Below, in pieces: positions 11,178 to 24,077 of a DNA stretch of 64,000 bases. The stretch comes from Wolfiporia cocos. Its lineage: Eukaryota > Basidiomycota > Agaricomycetes > Polyporales > Phaeolaceae. Both the position numbers and the translations under genes were made by a program. The stretch lies in assembly GCA_029448655.1 (NCBI GenBank), contig JACCLO010000004.1, forward strand, positions 2,604,001 through 2,668,000, written 5' to 3'. Below the pieces are notes generated by a model. It was not told the origin of the DNA. It did not search any database and saw only the letters and a program-made list of their open reading frames with translations. Within the stretch, counting starts at the first letter, position 1, and each line of letters starts with the position of its first letter.

Positions 11178-12732
11178 TGCGCTTGAAAGGGTGTACAGTT
11201 CCGATCCAGAGCTTGTAGCCCTCTTCAATAGTAAGGGATCGTTTCGACTTCCACAAGCTCCAGATATCCCTCTGACCTCTTCACGCTCAGAGAATCTAAT
11301 GCAGACACCAGAAGCTAGCTAGTATCAATGCTGCGGTCCTGGCGAGAAGTGATGATTCGTAGTGCTGTGGCCGCTGATCCAGCCCAGAAATCACAAGCTT
11401 ATTGCATCCGGCAGTGCTAAGTTGAAGCAGAAGAAGAAGAACAATCTGAGCATTGAGCAGAACAGTGCAGAGCAAGGCGCGGTGGCGCGCGGTGTAGGTC
11501 CGTCGAGGAAGCGCCCAAAGCGGTCTTTGCCGCAACAACAGATCCAGATCGGTGCAAATCGAATGGCAGCGGCTCGAAAGGCCACATAGACGAAACATTG
11601 GAATTGTAGCGCGGTTGGATCAGCTGTACTGGTGTAGTTTATTCAATAGTACACGGCAAGTACCTACAGAAGAATCAAGGTCGAGACTCGCTGGTTGCTC
11701 CTATGATTATACAGCCCATTCCTCCAACTGAAGTCACCACTCTGCTAAGCTTGGTTTCTATATTCGAGATTGCTTGGACGATCCCTTTGTCATACTCCAG
11801 ATCATGAATCTGGAGCTCGTCCAGGATATTGGTAAGTATGTTGTTGAGTCTCTTGTCGTCGATGCTTTCAAGTCCAGTCTCAACAACGCAGCACCGCTCC
11901 AACTCTGTGATGTTATAGCTGAGCACAGACACGGATGGCTCTAGTATCAGGCATATTTCTCTGACATTATAGAGCTTGCGCATACCCAAAGTTGCGCTTT
12001 GTTGCGATGTGTGCGTTACTAAATTTATGTGATGTCACCGAAAACAATGAAAACCATATTGGAATGAATTGATGGAAGAATTCCTCACAGGACATTATAT
12101 CCCACAAACATGAGAAAGGTCTTTATGCTCCAATGTGCCATTTTCATACTATGTTGCACTCTGATCCGCTACTCCAAAATTGGTGTCTGCCATCAGCATA
12201 CCTGATATCCAGCATGTGGCGACATACTCGGATCCCTTTTGCGATATTTTTGGTCAGGGAAACATCAATCTAGGCATGCATTCTGACTGCGTCGGACCGC
12301 AAGACCCATCTGAAAGAGTGGCATGACGTATTTCTTCGTGACCAGCGCAGGAACAAGTGGTGCACGAGGACGCTGGAAAGGCTGCGCTCGAGTATTCGAA
12401 GGGTTGAATATGACGAGAGATACGGCTCATGATCCATATATTATCATATGTCTGACTAGCCCAAGCGCAACCGGGCAATCTATTTTACGTCGAACAAAAT
12501 CCGGGGAGCGTTGCAGCGCGGGCCGATTGTAACGGCGTTGGGATTGGTTATTGTCAATTGTAACTAACTCGAGATAATAAATCAATAAATTCAATTCAGG
12601 TACCGCGTGGGACGATTTCGATAATCATAATGACGCGAACGATTGCCGAGGCGAAACGTGATCGAGCGCGGCAACAAATTATTGCACTGCGTGACTTCAG
12701 AACATCTACGTCTACATCTCCTCTCAGTCGTT
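11178..12732. other. Gene-poor stretch upstream of the Ash2-like gene
   Basis: It includes the Ash2 promoter, on the minus strand near 11178-11650. An open frame on the minus strand at 11675..11989 (104 codons) has no recognised family pattern and sits in AT-rich DNA. I see no convincing gene. Confidence 0.4.
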
Positions 12733-12851
12733 ATGCCTAGGGCACCAAAGCCGAACCCTATTGGACGTTACCTGTCCCTCGGCGAATTTACTTGCGATAT
12801 CTGCCATCGTGTTTTTGTTTTCAAGACTCGCGGCCGAGGAAGCCATATGTG
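12733..12851 (+). pseudogene. Zinc-finger-like fragment broken by a stop codon
   Basis: The frame from the ATG at 12733 reads a short basic leader, then FTCDICHRVF, and ends at a TGA after GSHM. Reading past the TGA in the same frame continues with K-C, which would complete a C-x2-C-x13-H-x3-C finger of the kind seen at the N-termini of some fungal DNA-transposon proteins. No downstream transposase is visible. I infer a relic of a mobile-element or zinc-finger gene; it could also be chance. Confidence 0.3.
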
Positions 12852-13942
12852 AAAATGCAGGCGAGATGTAGCAGAGCGGGAACTGTCCGCGCGTCTCCGA
12901 CGGGGGGACGACGATTCTCCTTCAGGTACATTTAATTTTGCGCTTGTATTTACTTCTTCCTAAGATCTGTAATCAGCCGCAAATCCACTTCCTTGGATTG
13001 CAGCACCTCCGCCATTGGGACGGCAAAAAGCTTGAGATGATCAGACTGACTTTGCCGTGCTTGTGGAATGGGATAGGAGATGATGTAAGTATGTTCAGTG
13101 GTCAACGTCTCAAGAATTATTGCCTCTCCTGATGTTGTCTAAAGGATGGCATGATGGATAGCTTTATCAGAATATGGAGGCTGGCAAACAGCAAGTTAAG
13201 TAACCGATAGAGTAATTAATGTATGGTGCAGGCCATATAGCCACCGGGACTCCTTACAGAAAAGGTATTTTGTTGCCTTCATAATTGATGGAACTATTCT
13301 TCTCGGAGTATTCAAATTTGGCCACTTGAGACACGCCTAGACCGATTTGAATGATCAGTAAGATCATATTATAAGACACATTTAGATGACTTGATTGTAC
13401 AACGGCTGATCTGCTTTACCTTTGCCCATGCATCCTGTGCACTCGAGTATCTCTTTTGCTAGTCAGACTGGCCACTGCAAAGAAGCAGTGGCAGCTTAGT
13501 GACTCACACACTATAACCGAGATGTACGTCGCGGCAGGTAATTGGTATCATTTTAGGCCATACCTACTTACTCCTGCCAGTACTGAGTAGGCCTAAGACG
13601 TCCATCGGCGTGCGCACACAGTCGTCATGGAAGATGCTGATAACTTGTGATATAAGACTTGCCTGACCGAAAGCTACCCCGGCTCCAATATATGACTTTT
13701 AGATAGTGATTGGTTTGGTGGTGGCTTTGTAGAAAATCCAATGTGGCGGTGAGCAAGTGGCGTATACACTAGCGCCGACGCTCTATCGCAGAAGCGCCCG
13801 TCACTTTATTTTGCCGCACGTATCATCAAGTCGCGTCTAGGCCGTTGCCAGACCATAGCTTTCGGTTTCCTGTATATCCTCCACATATACGCCTCACGAA
13901 CACGCAACTATCTTGGACCACTTCTAGAGAATTTGACGAACC
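12852..13942. other. AT-rich intergenic stretch
   Basis: No gene is seen, and open frames are short. The last 150 bp before 13943 presumably contain the E2 gene promoter; no clear TATA box is visible. Confidence 0.4.
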
Positions 13943-15018
13943 ATGACAGCTCTGCGGTATATTCTTCGTCTTCCTCATCAGTCGCCGCCTCTAATGCTCG
14001 GACAGCCGCATCCAGAAGGTGCCACCTTGCTACTGCCCGTAGCTGGGCAAGTTAGACTTACTGCCTACTAGGAACTGTCAGACATCTCGAACAAACCGCT
14101 TGATGTCCGCCCGGTCTCTAGTTTATGCCTTCTGGCTTATATCCTGATGTCCTACCGTCTAGGGATTGACTGTGGAACCCGCCGACGACAACGTCTTCCT
14201 CTGGAAATGCACGATCCAAGCCTCGGTGTGACTCTGTTCATGATTCGTACTCTTGGCCTTGCTTAATCTCTGCGTCCATGGCTTCACTGCGAACAGGCGG
14301 ACAGTCCATACAATGGCGGCCGATTCCACTTCGATCTAAACCTGCCAGATAACTTCCCATTCAAAGCACCAACGGTATGTACTCCGCACTCCATCTCCTA
14401 TTCTGCCTGGGTTGGGCTCATCCCAAGTGCTTATTGCGAATGCATGCACCACCCATAGGTCACCTTTACGACGAAGATTTATCACCCAGGCATCAACGAC
14501 GAAGGGCACATTTGCGTCCCAGTCCTTCGCGATCAGGTACGCGCCGCTTGTCTTGCATCGCCACTTCCGCATTGTATTCGCGGAGTGCTCGTCCATTCGT
14601 CCTCGATCCTTCGATCTGAGATCTCCGGCTGATCACACCCTTACGTCTTCCTCGTGATGTGAACGCAGTGGAGGCCCTCCGTGACGTTGTCTTCAGGTGC
14701 GCACACTATACGCATTTCGCTGCGCACGAAGACTCAGGCTGTATCTGCGCGTAGTGCTCGCCATCATTCAAGAGAAGGTGAACAACCCGAGCCCCGACGA
14801 CCCCTTCGAGCCCGACATCGCGGCGGTGCGTCGATCCTTCATTTCATTTACGATCGCGCCGCCATGCTGAATCTTGATGCTGCGATCAGCTCATGAAGAA
14901 CGACTACCACAGGTTCCTCGCTACGGCAAAGGAATGGACTAAGAAGTACGTGTTTGTCGCTGTCGACTTGCTCGCTGCTGACTGCTCACCAAAATGATAA
15001 AGGTATGCCAATGCATAG
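13943..15018 (+). CDS. Ubiquitin-conjugating enzyme E2, UBE2L3/UbcH7-like
   Basis: E2 enzymes accept ubiquitin (or a ubiquitin-like protein) as a thioester on a cysteine and pass it on with an E3. Ten short exons (13943-13956, 14006-14018, 14072-14113, 14163-14225, 14297-14374, 14459-14536, 14669-14696, 14755-14825, 14890-14945, 15003-15018) join in phase to 152 aa, the size of a single UBC domain. Landmarks: MTALRRIQKELSDI (helix 1), PYNGGRFHFDLNLPDNFPF, then KIYHPGINDEGHICVPVL with catalytic Cys89, then QEKVNNPSPDDPFEPDIA and a final helix AKEWTKKYANA. The HPN motif reads HPG here. The wording is closest to UBE2L3, whose mammalian member works with HECT and RBR ligases. The first two exons are only 14 and 13 nt. 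The donor GTCTCT at 14114 is weak, but phase and homology support it. Confidence 0.93.
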
Positions 15019-18000
15019 TTCTATTTCGGGCAGAGAGGAGCTATGAATGCTCTAGGTGGTCAAATGTTTGTACTGTATCATGCATCAGATGCCAATGTAA
15101 ATGTATCAAGGGACGAGACAGGATGCTGCTAGAATCTGACCCGTAGAGTCTGTTGGATACGCGCTCCGGTCGGCATCGGCTTTTGCATCATAGTACAACG
15201 AGGTGCAGGGCACACAAGCTCATGCGTCTCGATCAGATCGTGGGATGTAATGCAGTGATCAACTAGCTATAACGAGTATTTCATTTCAGCTTGTTCTGAC
15301 TCTGGATCCGGAATCTACTCGGAGTGATATCGCGTGCAGCTCGCGTTACTCCTTACGTGTAACCTCGTATACCCCGAGGTACAGAAACAGTAGTGTGAAC
15401 AAACCCTGAGCGGCCATAATAGCTGCCGCACCGGTGTAATCGACCCTCTCGCGCGTGGCTTATTATGCAGCGCAAGTAGTCTGTACATGTTCCGCAAATA
15501 CTGCCGTAGTTGATAGATTTGGAGACTGTCTGTGATATGCGTATCGGACCTGCACGTTTGGCAGGTCCTAATAAATCTCGTGGCGGCATAAAATACCACT
15601 GTCTAACCGCGCTATTTCCCGCTCTGACTCGATTTAATGATAAGCATAAGTTGGATACCATTCACCCTGAGACTCTCAAAACACAGACCGAATGGTGACG
15701 TCACTCGACATTCAGCACTAGAATTGACAATCGCTGGATCACAAGAGACAGGGTCCATTTGTCTCTGTGAAACATCAGGATATTTGGGTTGGTGAATGGA
15801 CGCTCTCGAACGGACTGCGCCCGATGCGCCCCACCTCGTGGCAGCGCGTCTGTCTACGAAGGATATCAGGATAGAACCACAAGGCCCTCGGATGATTCCT
15901 CTGGCGAGACTGGATAGGTTTTGCCATCTTAGGGTTTCCAAGGTCGACGATTTGATACACGAGACATAAGCACCCTCCTTGTGTCGCCCTATCCGATGCA
16001 TCGGTGAGTGGATATCGCTCGCCGCAGGTGGCCAGTAGACAGATATCCAAGTACGCTAGAATTCTTGGCATTCCTCGTTTGCGATGGCTCGACCGTGGCC
16101 AACTCATCTGGTGTCTGTATCCACGTATTGCCAGACACTGCAGATAATTTGATACGCAAATGTACGCACGATATCGAAACGAGTCAAATTGTACGTACTA
16201 CTCAATTCCGCCATTGTCGCAGATCGCAACGGCAGGCCCCTAGCTAGGTTAGTGGCTCACACCACGCGTCCGCCTGCAGGATCAGGCGAGGTGGCGAGAA
16301 CGACAAACGCCACACCGCCCACTTCGCAATGTTCCCATGTCAGCAGTGATCACCCGCTAAGAGCGAGGACTGACTTATACAAAGCGCGCATGTTGGGCAG
16401 GGGAGGCCCGCCCGGGCGGGGCGCGGGTTCTGTTTCTGGCGATCTTCCGCGTCCGCATGTGCGCGCGTGGGAGACGAGCTTGGGCGACCGGCAGGCACAG
16501 AAGGCTCGCGCTGAGGATCATTCACTGAAGTGGGTTGTGGGGATGGGTTGCGGATCCTCTGCATTCTGGAGATTCCCGCAACTCCGGCTGGTTCGATATG
16601 GACAATCAGTAGCAGTGGAGGTACATTCGATGTGCATACCAAGAGTGCGGAGCTCTTAACGACAGAGCAAGAAAGCCTGCGCGTCAGTGCCTTATTGATC
16701 CTGCCTGACAGGACAACGTCAGATAAAACGCCACAGTGTGGTCTCTCGAAGCATGCGCGACCGTGCTATCTATATATTTGCAAACTCACCAGTATACGCC
16801 TCAAGGTCCGGATAAAGAACCAGAAGTACAAGCTGACTGTCCAAGAGAACGATAGAGCAGCACTCGTGGCAGAAATGTCCGGGGGCTGCGCCGCCAATTG
16901 TTAGCTTCGGCTTCTCCATGAAAGGACATCCTGGCCCGGAGTTCTTCGGGGCATTACGGCAGTGGGCGAACTCATTCAGTCATTTGATAGTTGAGCTTGA
17001 TTATCTGGGCGCGACCTTTTGCATAGAATGCGCGGCCAAGTGACGCACTTTCCAAGATGATTTGTCCACCTGAATATCAGACGGTGGAAAACATTCGCTG
17101 TCGAGCTGATGACTCATTGACGGTGTCCACCGCCCGGAGGTAAGCATATTCCGCCGGAATACGGTCGTGACACGCAACCGCTCGCTCGCTGTGCAGTTCA
17201 GTCAATTCCTGTACAATAAACGAGAGACGGAATTCACGCCACCGGGTGCTTAGCCGATCACGGGTTGTTGTGTCTTGTAGATCCTTCCAATCTGAGACAA
17301 TATGGGGTTCCCCGATTGGGTTGCAACGGTGAGCCCGGAACAAGCGAGAGTCGTCTTGTTTCGTTTCCTCGCCCGGTGGTCTCACCGTCGCTTCTGCTTG
17401 CTGACCGAGAATCGACCTGCTGCATCCTGATGGCCTCGTAAAGACCGGAAGAAGCTCGCATTGATCTCAGCAGCCGCGGTGCCTTTTCTATTCCAACTCG
17501 TGCTAAACACGTTGCTCGCTCGTTTCCCTCACTAGTCCAGATCAACCACCTTCTCAGCTTTATTCCCTGGTCTTGGCTGCATTTCTTTGCTCTACTTGAA
17601 TACCTCTGTTACGCGTTACGGTTCTGTAACGCCTTGTATACCCTTCCGAGAATCCTCGCTGTTAATTTCCGTGTGCGCTGCTCACTCCCAACCTACACGC
17701 TCGCTTGAACGTGCCAGCAACGAGGCTACCGAATTGAGGGAGTTGTGGAAAGTGGCGCCGAGAATATTCAGCCATGCATCGATTGCGGTAAGCACGCCGT
17801 CACTTACTACCTGGTGTCCGGCACTGAAGTGGTCCTAAAACATAATCCTCGATGCCATACCTTCCTGGGGCGTTTACGACACATCTTCGGCGCCAGCAGC
17901 AAAAAGTCTGATATCAAACGCGGTCAGGTTCCTGAACCCTTACACGCAAGTCCTCCAGAACCTGTACCCGTTCTCCCCGCACCGGATGACTTCCGGACAT

Positions 18001-18106
18001 CATTGATTTTGCCAGAGTGCGTCTTCCGATCGTTCATATGCCGCAGATCTCACTCACATGAGCCCCCGTCCACCCTCCCGACTATCACCCGCCTCCACCT
18101 CTACTC
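15019..18106. other. Long intergenic stretch, possible 5' region of the Ser/Pro-rich gene
   Basis: I found no recognisable gene. A frame at 17745..18188 (…CIDCGKHAVTYYLVSG…) is open but starts without ATG and does not join the downstream frame cleanly. Another Ser/Pro-rich frame starts at ATG 18058 and overlaps the annotated start in a different phase, so the real N-terminus of the next gene may lie here after splicing. A GC-rich patch occurs at 16390-16440. Confidence 0.4.
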
Positions 18107-21100
18107 ATGCTGGAATGGTACAGTCTCACCCGCCGCTTCAGCCTGCTTCGCTCGTCGTCGGGGTCACCCCTCCCCCTCGAGGATTTGAAGTCCAAATTCG
18201 CTGAACAACGTGCACGGGGATCTCAACATCAAGTCACCGAGGAGGAAGAGGACATGATCTTGGAGGCTCTTGAACGCCTGCACGCCAAGAATGGCCGGCA
18301 GAGGGCGGCTAGCACGAGCGGGGAAGAGGCCGACGGTGAGCTCACTAGTGCACCATCTGAGACAGCGGATTCTTCGTCCGCATCCCCCTCGATGACTCGC
18401 CAGTCTATACGATCCATGGGCACCATGAACAGCAATGTGCCGGAAAGCGCGACCTCGAGTGCGGCACCGTCCCCAGCAAAGAGCTCGCACCAGGCGCGGC
18501 GGATGAGCAACAACCTGTTTGGGTCGGGCAAATTCCGTGACCAGGCTTATCTTCGTTCTGCCAATCAAGCGCGCCGCGGCGGAAGCGGACGGACGCCATT
18601 GCCTATCGCACGCTCTGACTCCACTATGAGCATGAGCACCATGGCCAGCAGCAGGGCGGGGCAGAACAACTCCGTGTATTCGGACAACCAGAGCCTGCGG
18701 CCAAGCACCCCTGAGGACAGCTCTTACACGCCGTCAAATTCTATACCCTCCAGTCCGAACAAAGATCAGACGTTTGAAAGGCAGAGTGCTCAACGATCGG
18801 TGGCGGCACATTCACGATCGGGGTCAACTGCGGAGGCCAAAGCTGTTAGCACGCGGTTATCTAGACGGTTAACATCAGAAGGGTTGCGGCGCGCATCGCT
18901 GGCGTTGGAACAGGCGATCAAAGAGATGGAAGAGGAGGGAGACGATGAGATCGTTATGGAGAGATTTCCCATCTCGCATGCCCCTAGCAATTCGCAGAGC
19001 GGTGCAGCTACTTCCACCGTGCGTCATCCTCCATGTTCCGCGTGGTTTCCGCGAGGTGTCGCTAACGAATCACGACCTACACAGCAGGCTGATCCTACTT
19101 CTCCGGTCTCTCCTGTGGATGTTGAGGCAGGAACGGCATTGTCGTCGGACGATCAGGTCGCCCACGAGGACGCCCAGCGCGCATCCCCTTACCCTCGCTC
19201 CAGTACCACGTCCCCAATGCCTCGCCTGCCCGGCTACATACCTGGAATGCCCCGACCTATGACTCCTCACGAGCCAACGCTCGACTCTGACGATCAGACG
19301 CCATCCACAACACCACGCGCCACATCACCGCGTCTGCCAGGAAGCATTTCAAGCGTATCGTACCTTGCGCAGAACTCGTCCGTGTACCGCAGCAACTCTG
19401 CTGCATCAACAGTATCTCGTCACATACCTGCTGCGGCGTCGTCTCCCAGCCTATCGTCCACGCCGCCGCTGTTCTTTGAGCGGAGAATGAACGGCAGGTA
19501 TACACCAGAGGATCGTCAGCGCTCTGGCAATAACTCGCCTATCAGCGAACAGACCGACGCCCCTTCGAGCCCAGCCCGTCGACGCCCCAACTCACCTCTT
19601 GCGGGACCCGCTTACCAGCCGCTCGCGGGCGTAGGGTCGCGACCTAGCACGCCCTCCAATGTAACGTGGAATACATCATCTAGTCCAGCTGTTAGCAAGG
19701 CGGTAGGCAGGAGGGGCAGCGAGTCTGTGCATGGGAGGAACGAGAGCACGGCAAGCATCAGCTCCGTCGGGACGGATGGGCTCGAGCGATCGAAGTCGTT
19801 GTCAAAATCGCTCCGATCGCCTGCGCTGCCCGATTCACCCCTGGTCGATCACGGAATAGGGGCCAGTGGTGCCCCCTTTGCCCTCGAGCACGACAGTCGG
19901 CCGGCCTCCGCGATGTCGGGCATTGAACTGGGATCCCCACTCCAGCTGTCGACCCGCTCGCTCCGCTCCCCAACTCCGACGCGTGGGCGTCATAGATCTC
20001 AGACTTACTCTGGATATTCAAGCTCAACTGTGAACGGCAGCGGCAAGCGTTCGTCAAAGTCGGTACATCACGCCACGTTTTCTCTAGGCTCCGCACAGGG
20101 TCTCATGCTCTCTCCCATTGCCAATTCATCACACTCTTCGTTGGGTTCTACCGGCTCTAGCTACCACTCGTGGGATGAGAATCATAAACAGGATCGACTT
20201 CATGATCTGTTCAGTAGCTTGGATTCTCATAATGGAGAGTGGCACGATCTCTCCGGCGCTGACAAATCCTCTTCATCTACCCCGGGGACATCTCCCGACG
20301 GAGTGGACGTCGAGCAAGTCGAGCAAGTCGTGAAGAATGAGACGGGTCTTACGAAAGCAGACTTCGTGATGATTCAAGAAAGGCTAGTGGCTGCCGCCTC
20401 TACCAAAGCTGCTACGCCCGATAGCCGGGTTCGAGCATCTTCTTTGAGGAAACGAAGGCCTTCCACCTCGCAATCGAACTATTCCTTCACAGGCGTCGAG
20501 AGCAAGGTGCGTTTTCGACGCTATCCCCCGTCATAGTGTGGTGGTACTGACGCCCGTCTAGCCTACTAGCTCTACCCCGCAACCACAGAGTGCCGTAAAG
20601 ACTTCAACTTCCAAGGAGGCCGACCACTTGGCTAAGGCCAATGCTCTGTTGAATGCTGTGGTCGATAGCATTGAGTCACCGCGAGCCAAGGCACAGCCTG
20701 CCCTCGAGCCTGAAGAACCTCCTGTGACCACCATCACCGCACCTCCCGAACCTCCGCTCTCTAGTCCAGGTACCCGGCAAAGGGCACTCGCAGACGCATT
20801 GTTTGGCGCAGAAGATCGAGAGAGGCTGCACATGGACTTCACACTCTCGCCTCTGGCGGGGATGGCAATCGTCTCACCAGAGCAGACAGCAGAGGCCTCG
20901 CACCCCGAGCCATCTCCTGCACCCTCGTCACAGCCTCTGGCATCGAGCTCTTTGACAGCGGATGTTAAGCCTCTGGTCCCTCCGTTTGACTCAGGAGTAC
21001 CTAGCACTTCTTATGTCGATGCAGCATCACTTGAAAGAGATGTGCAGCAGCGTGCAGAAGCTGCCACAGCTGCGCTGAGGAAATCGCCATCGATACCGAA

Positions 21101-23145
21101 AGTTGGAGATGGACATGGATCGGTGCCTCGCAAGCGCATCCATCCGAACCAGATCTCGACTCCCAAGCTGGTATCCGCGTCGACGAGTGTGGAGGCCATT
21201 CCGCTACGGGCACCGTTACTCAACCCTGCGCAGCCCGCCCCGCCATCTAATAAGATCTTTAAGAGGCTCAGAGGAACCCTTCGCCCGAAGGCTGCATTGA
21301 ATGGTGAAGAGGTGGTGCCACATCCTCTCGAACTACGGACACCGCCCTCTGCGGCTGGCAGCTCTGCTAGCATACCGAAGTACACGGATCCAGTTGTCGT
21401 CAGTGCCACCGACCCCGGTCTACCAAAAGCGCCTGCAGCATCGACTCCTAGCCCCCCAGCCTCAGCGACTCCAGGGCTGAAGAGCTTCATGGCCCGCTTC
21501 CGCAAGCAAAGGGCAACGGACACTTATCCGGCCCCACAACGCCAACGCCCAGGCCCCGCATCCATGTCTGTCTCCCTTTCCGCGCCGCTGCCGTCTCGCC
21601 GTTCGATTGATCAACCCCTTTCCGCGCCGGTGACGCAAACTAACTTTGCGCCTCTTCAGCTAGTGCAGTCCCCTCCACCACAGCTGCCTCTGCCATCGAT
21701 ATCTCCCGAGCCGATCATGGTGGACACTGACTTCCCCCTCTCCAATGGCCACGCCAGCGAAGAAGCTGCGTTGCGCCAGCTCTTCGACGCTGCAAACGAT
21801 CTTGGTTTGGACCAGGCAGCCCTGAACGACCTGATTGCCCGCTCGCCGTCGACGTCGTCGAAGTCGACCACTTGGACCAAGCTAACCCGGATGGGCTCCA
21901 CCACTGGCAGCAGGAAAAGTCGCGTGCAAGGCGCACGTACGAGCGCGCAGAACAACGCCCGCTCGCCACCCGTTTCCGAAGGCAGACCAAGCATGGACGA
22001 CTTTTCGCCTAGGCCCTCCGTTGAAGTGCGGCAGCCCCCCATTCCCAAAGCGCCCGAGCCAACTCCTCGCCCGCGACGGGAGCGTGAAAACGGACAGGAC
22101 TTGAACCCGGTGGTGCGGAGGACCATTATCTACCCGTCCGATACCAGAGCGCCCACTGTGGACCTCAGCGCGCTCACGCGCAAGCAGTCGGCGTCGAGGA
22201 AGCGTCGTTCGGCTGGTGTCGCGTCGATACAGTCAGTACGGTCGATATATGACCGCGTCCCTACTCCCCCGCCGCACAAGTCTGGCAGTGGAGGGCGGTT
22301 CTCGACTGAGGACTCTCCTCCTGTGCCGCAGCTGCCACCGGCGATCACTGGGCAAACGGATACTCTGCTTCCTCCAGTGCAGGCTAACTCAACCTATGAC
22401 TCGTTGTGAGTGGGGACCTATGGCCGTGTGTTTGTATTAACTCACCTGATCCCTGATCTGATAGTTACGATATGTATTCTGGCGATGGCAGAGCAGGTAG
22501 TTCAAGTCACCTGGATGTTGCCGGTGGTAGCCATTCTCCATACCCTCAGCCTGATACGATCCACGAGTCTGGACCTGCGATCGAGTTAATCGAGAGGGCG
22601 AACGGGGAGACGATCTGGTACGTCTACGCGCCAGCTATTTTGTACACATACTGAGTCAATCGTAGGTCTATCGTCAATGGCCTGCGGGATGATGATGGCG
22701 AGTCGTTCTACGGAGATCGAGCTAGTTTTGTCTCGGACTACTCTCGCCGGGACTCCGCCAACGAAGGTTTGAAGCTATTCTTCAAGGGGCACGAGAAGAA
22801 GTCCTCAAAGGGCAGTAACGCGTCTTTCTCTTTGCGGAAGAGGCCACAACCACAGTCCGCGGCGATGCGCCCTGAGACTAAGGTAAGAATTCAATCTGGC
22901 AGGGTGCACGATGTGGCTAAGCCTTATCGAATCGCTAGGTGTACTTCAGCACCTCCGCCCACATTGGCCGACTGATCGATAATCTCTCACGTGGCGTCGA
23001 TGCCGGATCATTCAACATCGCTCCGGAGCGCGCGCCTCCACTTCCCGGTCATTCCGCATCGTCTGTCGGCTCAGAGGCCGACACACACAGCCTGACGGTG
23101 GAGGAGAAGCTCGAGCAGATGATTGGGTCTATCAGTTCTCCGTGA
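18107..23145 (+). CDS. Large Ser/Pro-rich hypothetical protein, ~1,600 residues
   Basis: Function is not recognised. Exons: 18107..20506 (possibly with an intron at 19019..19084), 20562..22405, 22465..22617, 22666..22882 and 22939..23145; all joins are in phase, giving 1,606 aa, or 1,584 if the optional intron is removed. A helical segment near the N-terminus (VTEEEEDMILEALERLHAK) precedes more than 1,300 residues of low-complexity Ser/Thr/Pro/Arg sequence with many SP, TP and RxxS sites, likely disordered and phosphorylated. The ordered part is the C-terminal ~200 residues: ELIERANGETIWSIVNGLR, SFYGDRASFVSDYS, then LKLFFKGHEKKSSKGSN, then VYFSTSAHIGRLIDNLSRG, ending TVEEKLEQMIGS. That block looks conserved in kind and is the place to search for homologues. 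The start codon is uncertain. The 3' end faces the DUF6593 gene 206 bp away. Confidence 0.75.
19019..19084 (+). other. Possible stop-free 66-nt intron inside the Ser/Pro-rich gene
   Basis: GTGCGT at 19019, a CGCTAACG branch site at about 19061 and CACAG at 19080-19084 form a good intron. It is exactly 22 codons long with no stop, so either splicing or retention keeps the frame. Confidence 0.5.
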
Positions 23146-23351
23146 TACTCTACGTCGCATGCTATGACCTCGCTTGTCCTTCTTCTGGTTTCGCCCGCAT
23201 AATCTCGCTCGTTATTTTTGATTCGGAACTCTCGAGGACCTCTCTTCATGCCACCGGAGCCTAGTTCAGTATAAAATAGCATACAAGCACATATTTTTTT
23301 CACTCAGCACGCGGTTTGTGCACTTCGTCACCTCCCGCCTCAACCCGATGC

Positions 23352-24077
23352 TCACTGCAGTCGCAAATCGACCCATCTGTTGACACATAGCGCGACCAGA
23401 CATTCGAGCAGAAGCTCATCGTTGTCGAAGATGTACTGCATCACTGCGTGCGCGGGGCCTATTGGAGTGTTCTTTGCCTCTCTTTGAAACCTTGCGATCT
23501 GAGTATTGCCGGAAAATAGCTGGAAAAATACAAGTTAAGCAGAGTCAGTAGCGACAAGTGCGGTGACGTACATCATACGAGTCCGGCCGGTTCAACGCTT
23601 TCCTCCATTCGTACAACTGACTATCTGCGGACCGGAATATGCGGACGCTAAGCACCCGAATATAAGATGGTCCACATCAAAACCGAGCATAAATGCGGGA
23701 ACTGCCTACTTGGGCGTTGATCCCCGCATCATCATCCACGACATCGGATGCTGTGGCTTCGTGCCCATGGTGATCATCCCAAGCTGGTTGTGCATCGGCC
23801 AGTCAAGTTGGGCGACGACCTGCCCTGCGTCTCGGGTCACCTTGTGAAAAGCACCCAAGTATTACCATGATATGATGTCCAACAATGAAGTGTTAACGGC
23901 ACGCACTATTGTCCTTGAATCTGTCTGCGATACTTGAGACGTCGTGAAGCGATAGAAAATGGGTTTGTCGTTCCCTTGGTTGGTAGGCGCGTTATACGTA
24001 AAGCCGATGATTATGCAATCTTCTCTAGGGTCGTCCTTTGAGGTGAAGAACAGATGGTTGGGCCCTGCAGCTGCCAT
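23352..24077 (-). CDS. DUF6593-type protein
   Basis: This family of small proteins is expanded in mushroom-forming fungi and has no known biochemical role. Exons on the minus strand (24077..23907, 23840..23710, 23647..23572, 23519..23352) join in phase to 181 aa, the usual family size. Family features seen: an N-terminal strand region NHLFFTSKDDPRED, a pattern like TRDAGQVVAQLDW, then VRIFRSADSQLYEWRKA, then YDLFSGNTQIARFQRE, and a C-terminal hydrophobic helix region LLLECLVALCVNRW. There is no signal peptide. The assignment rests on this overall pattern, and a profile search would confirm it. Confidence 0.75.
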
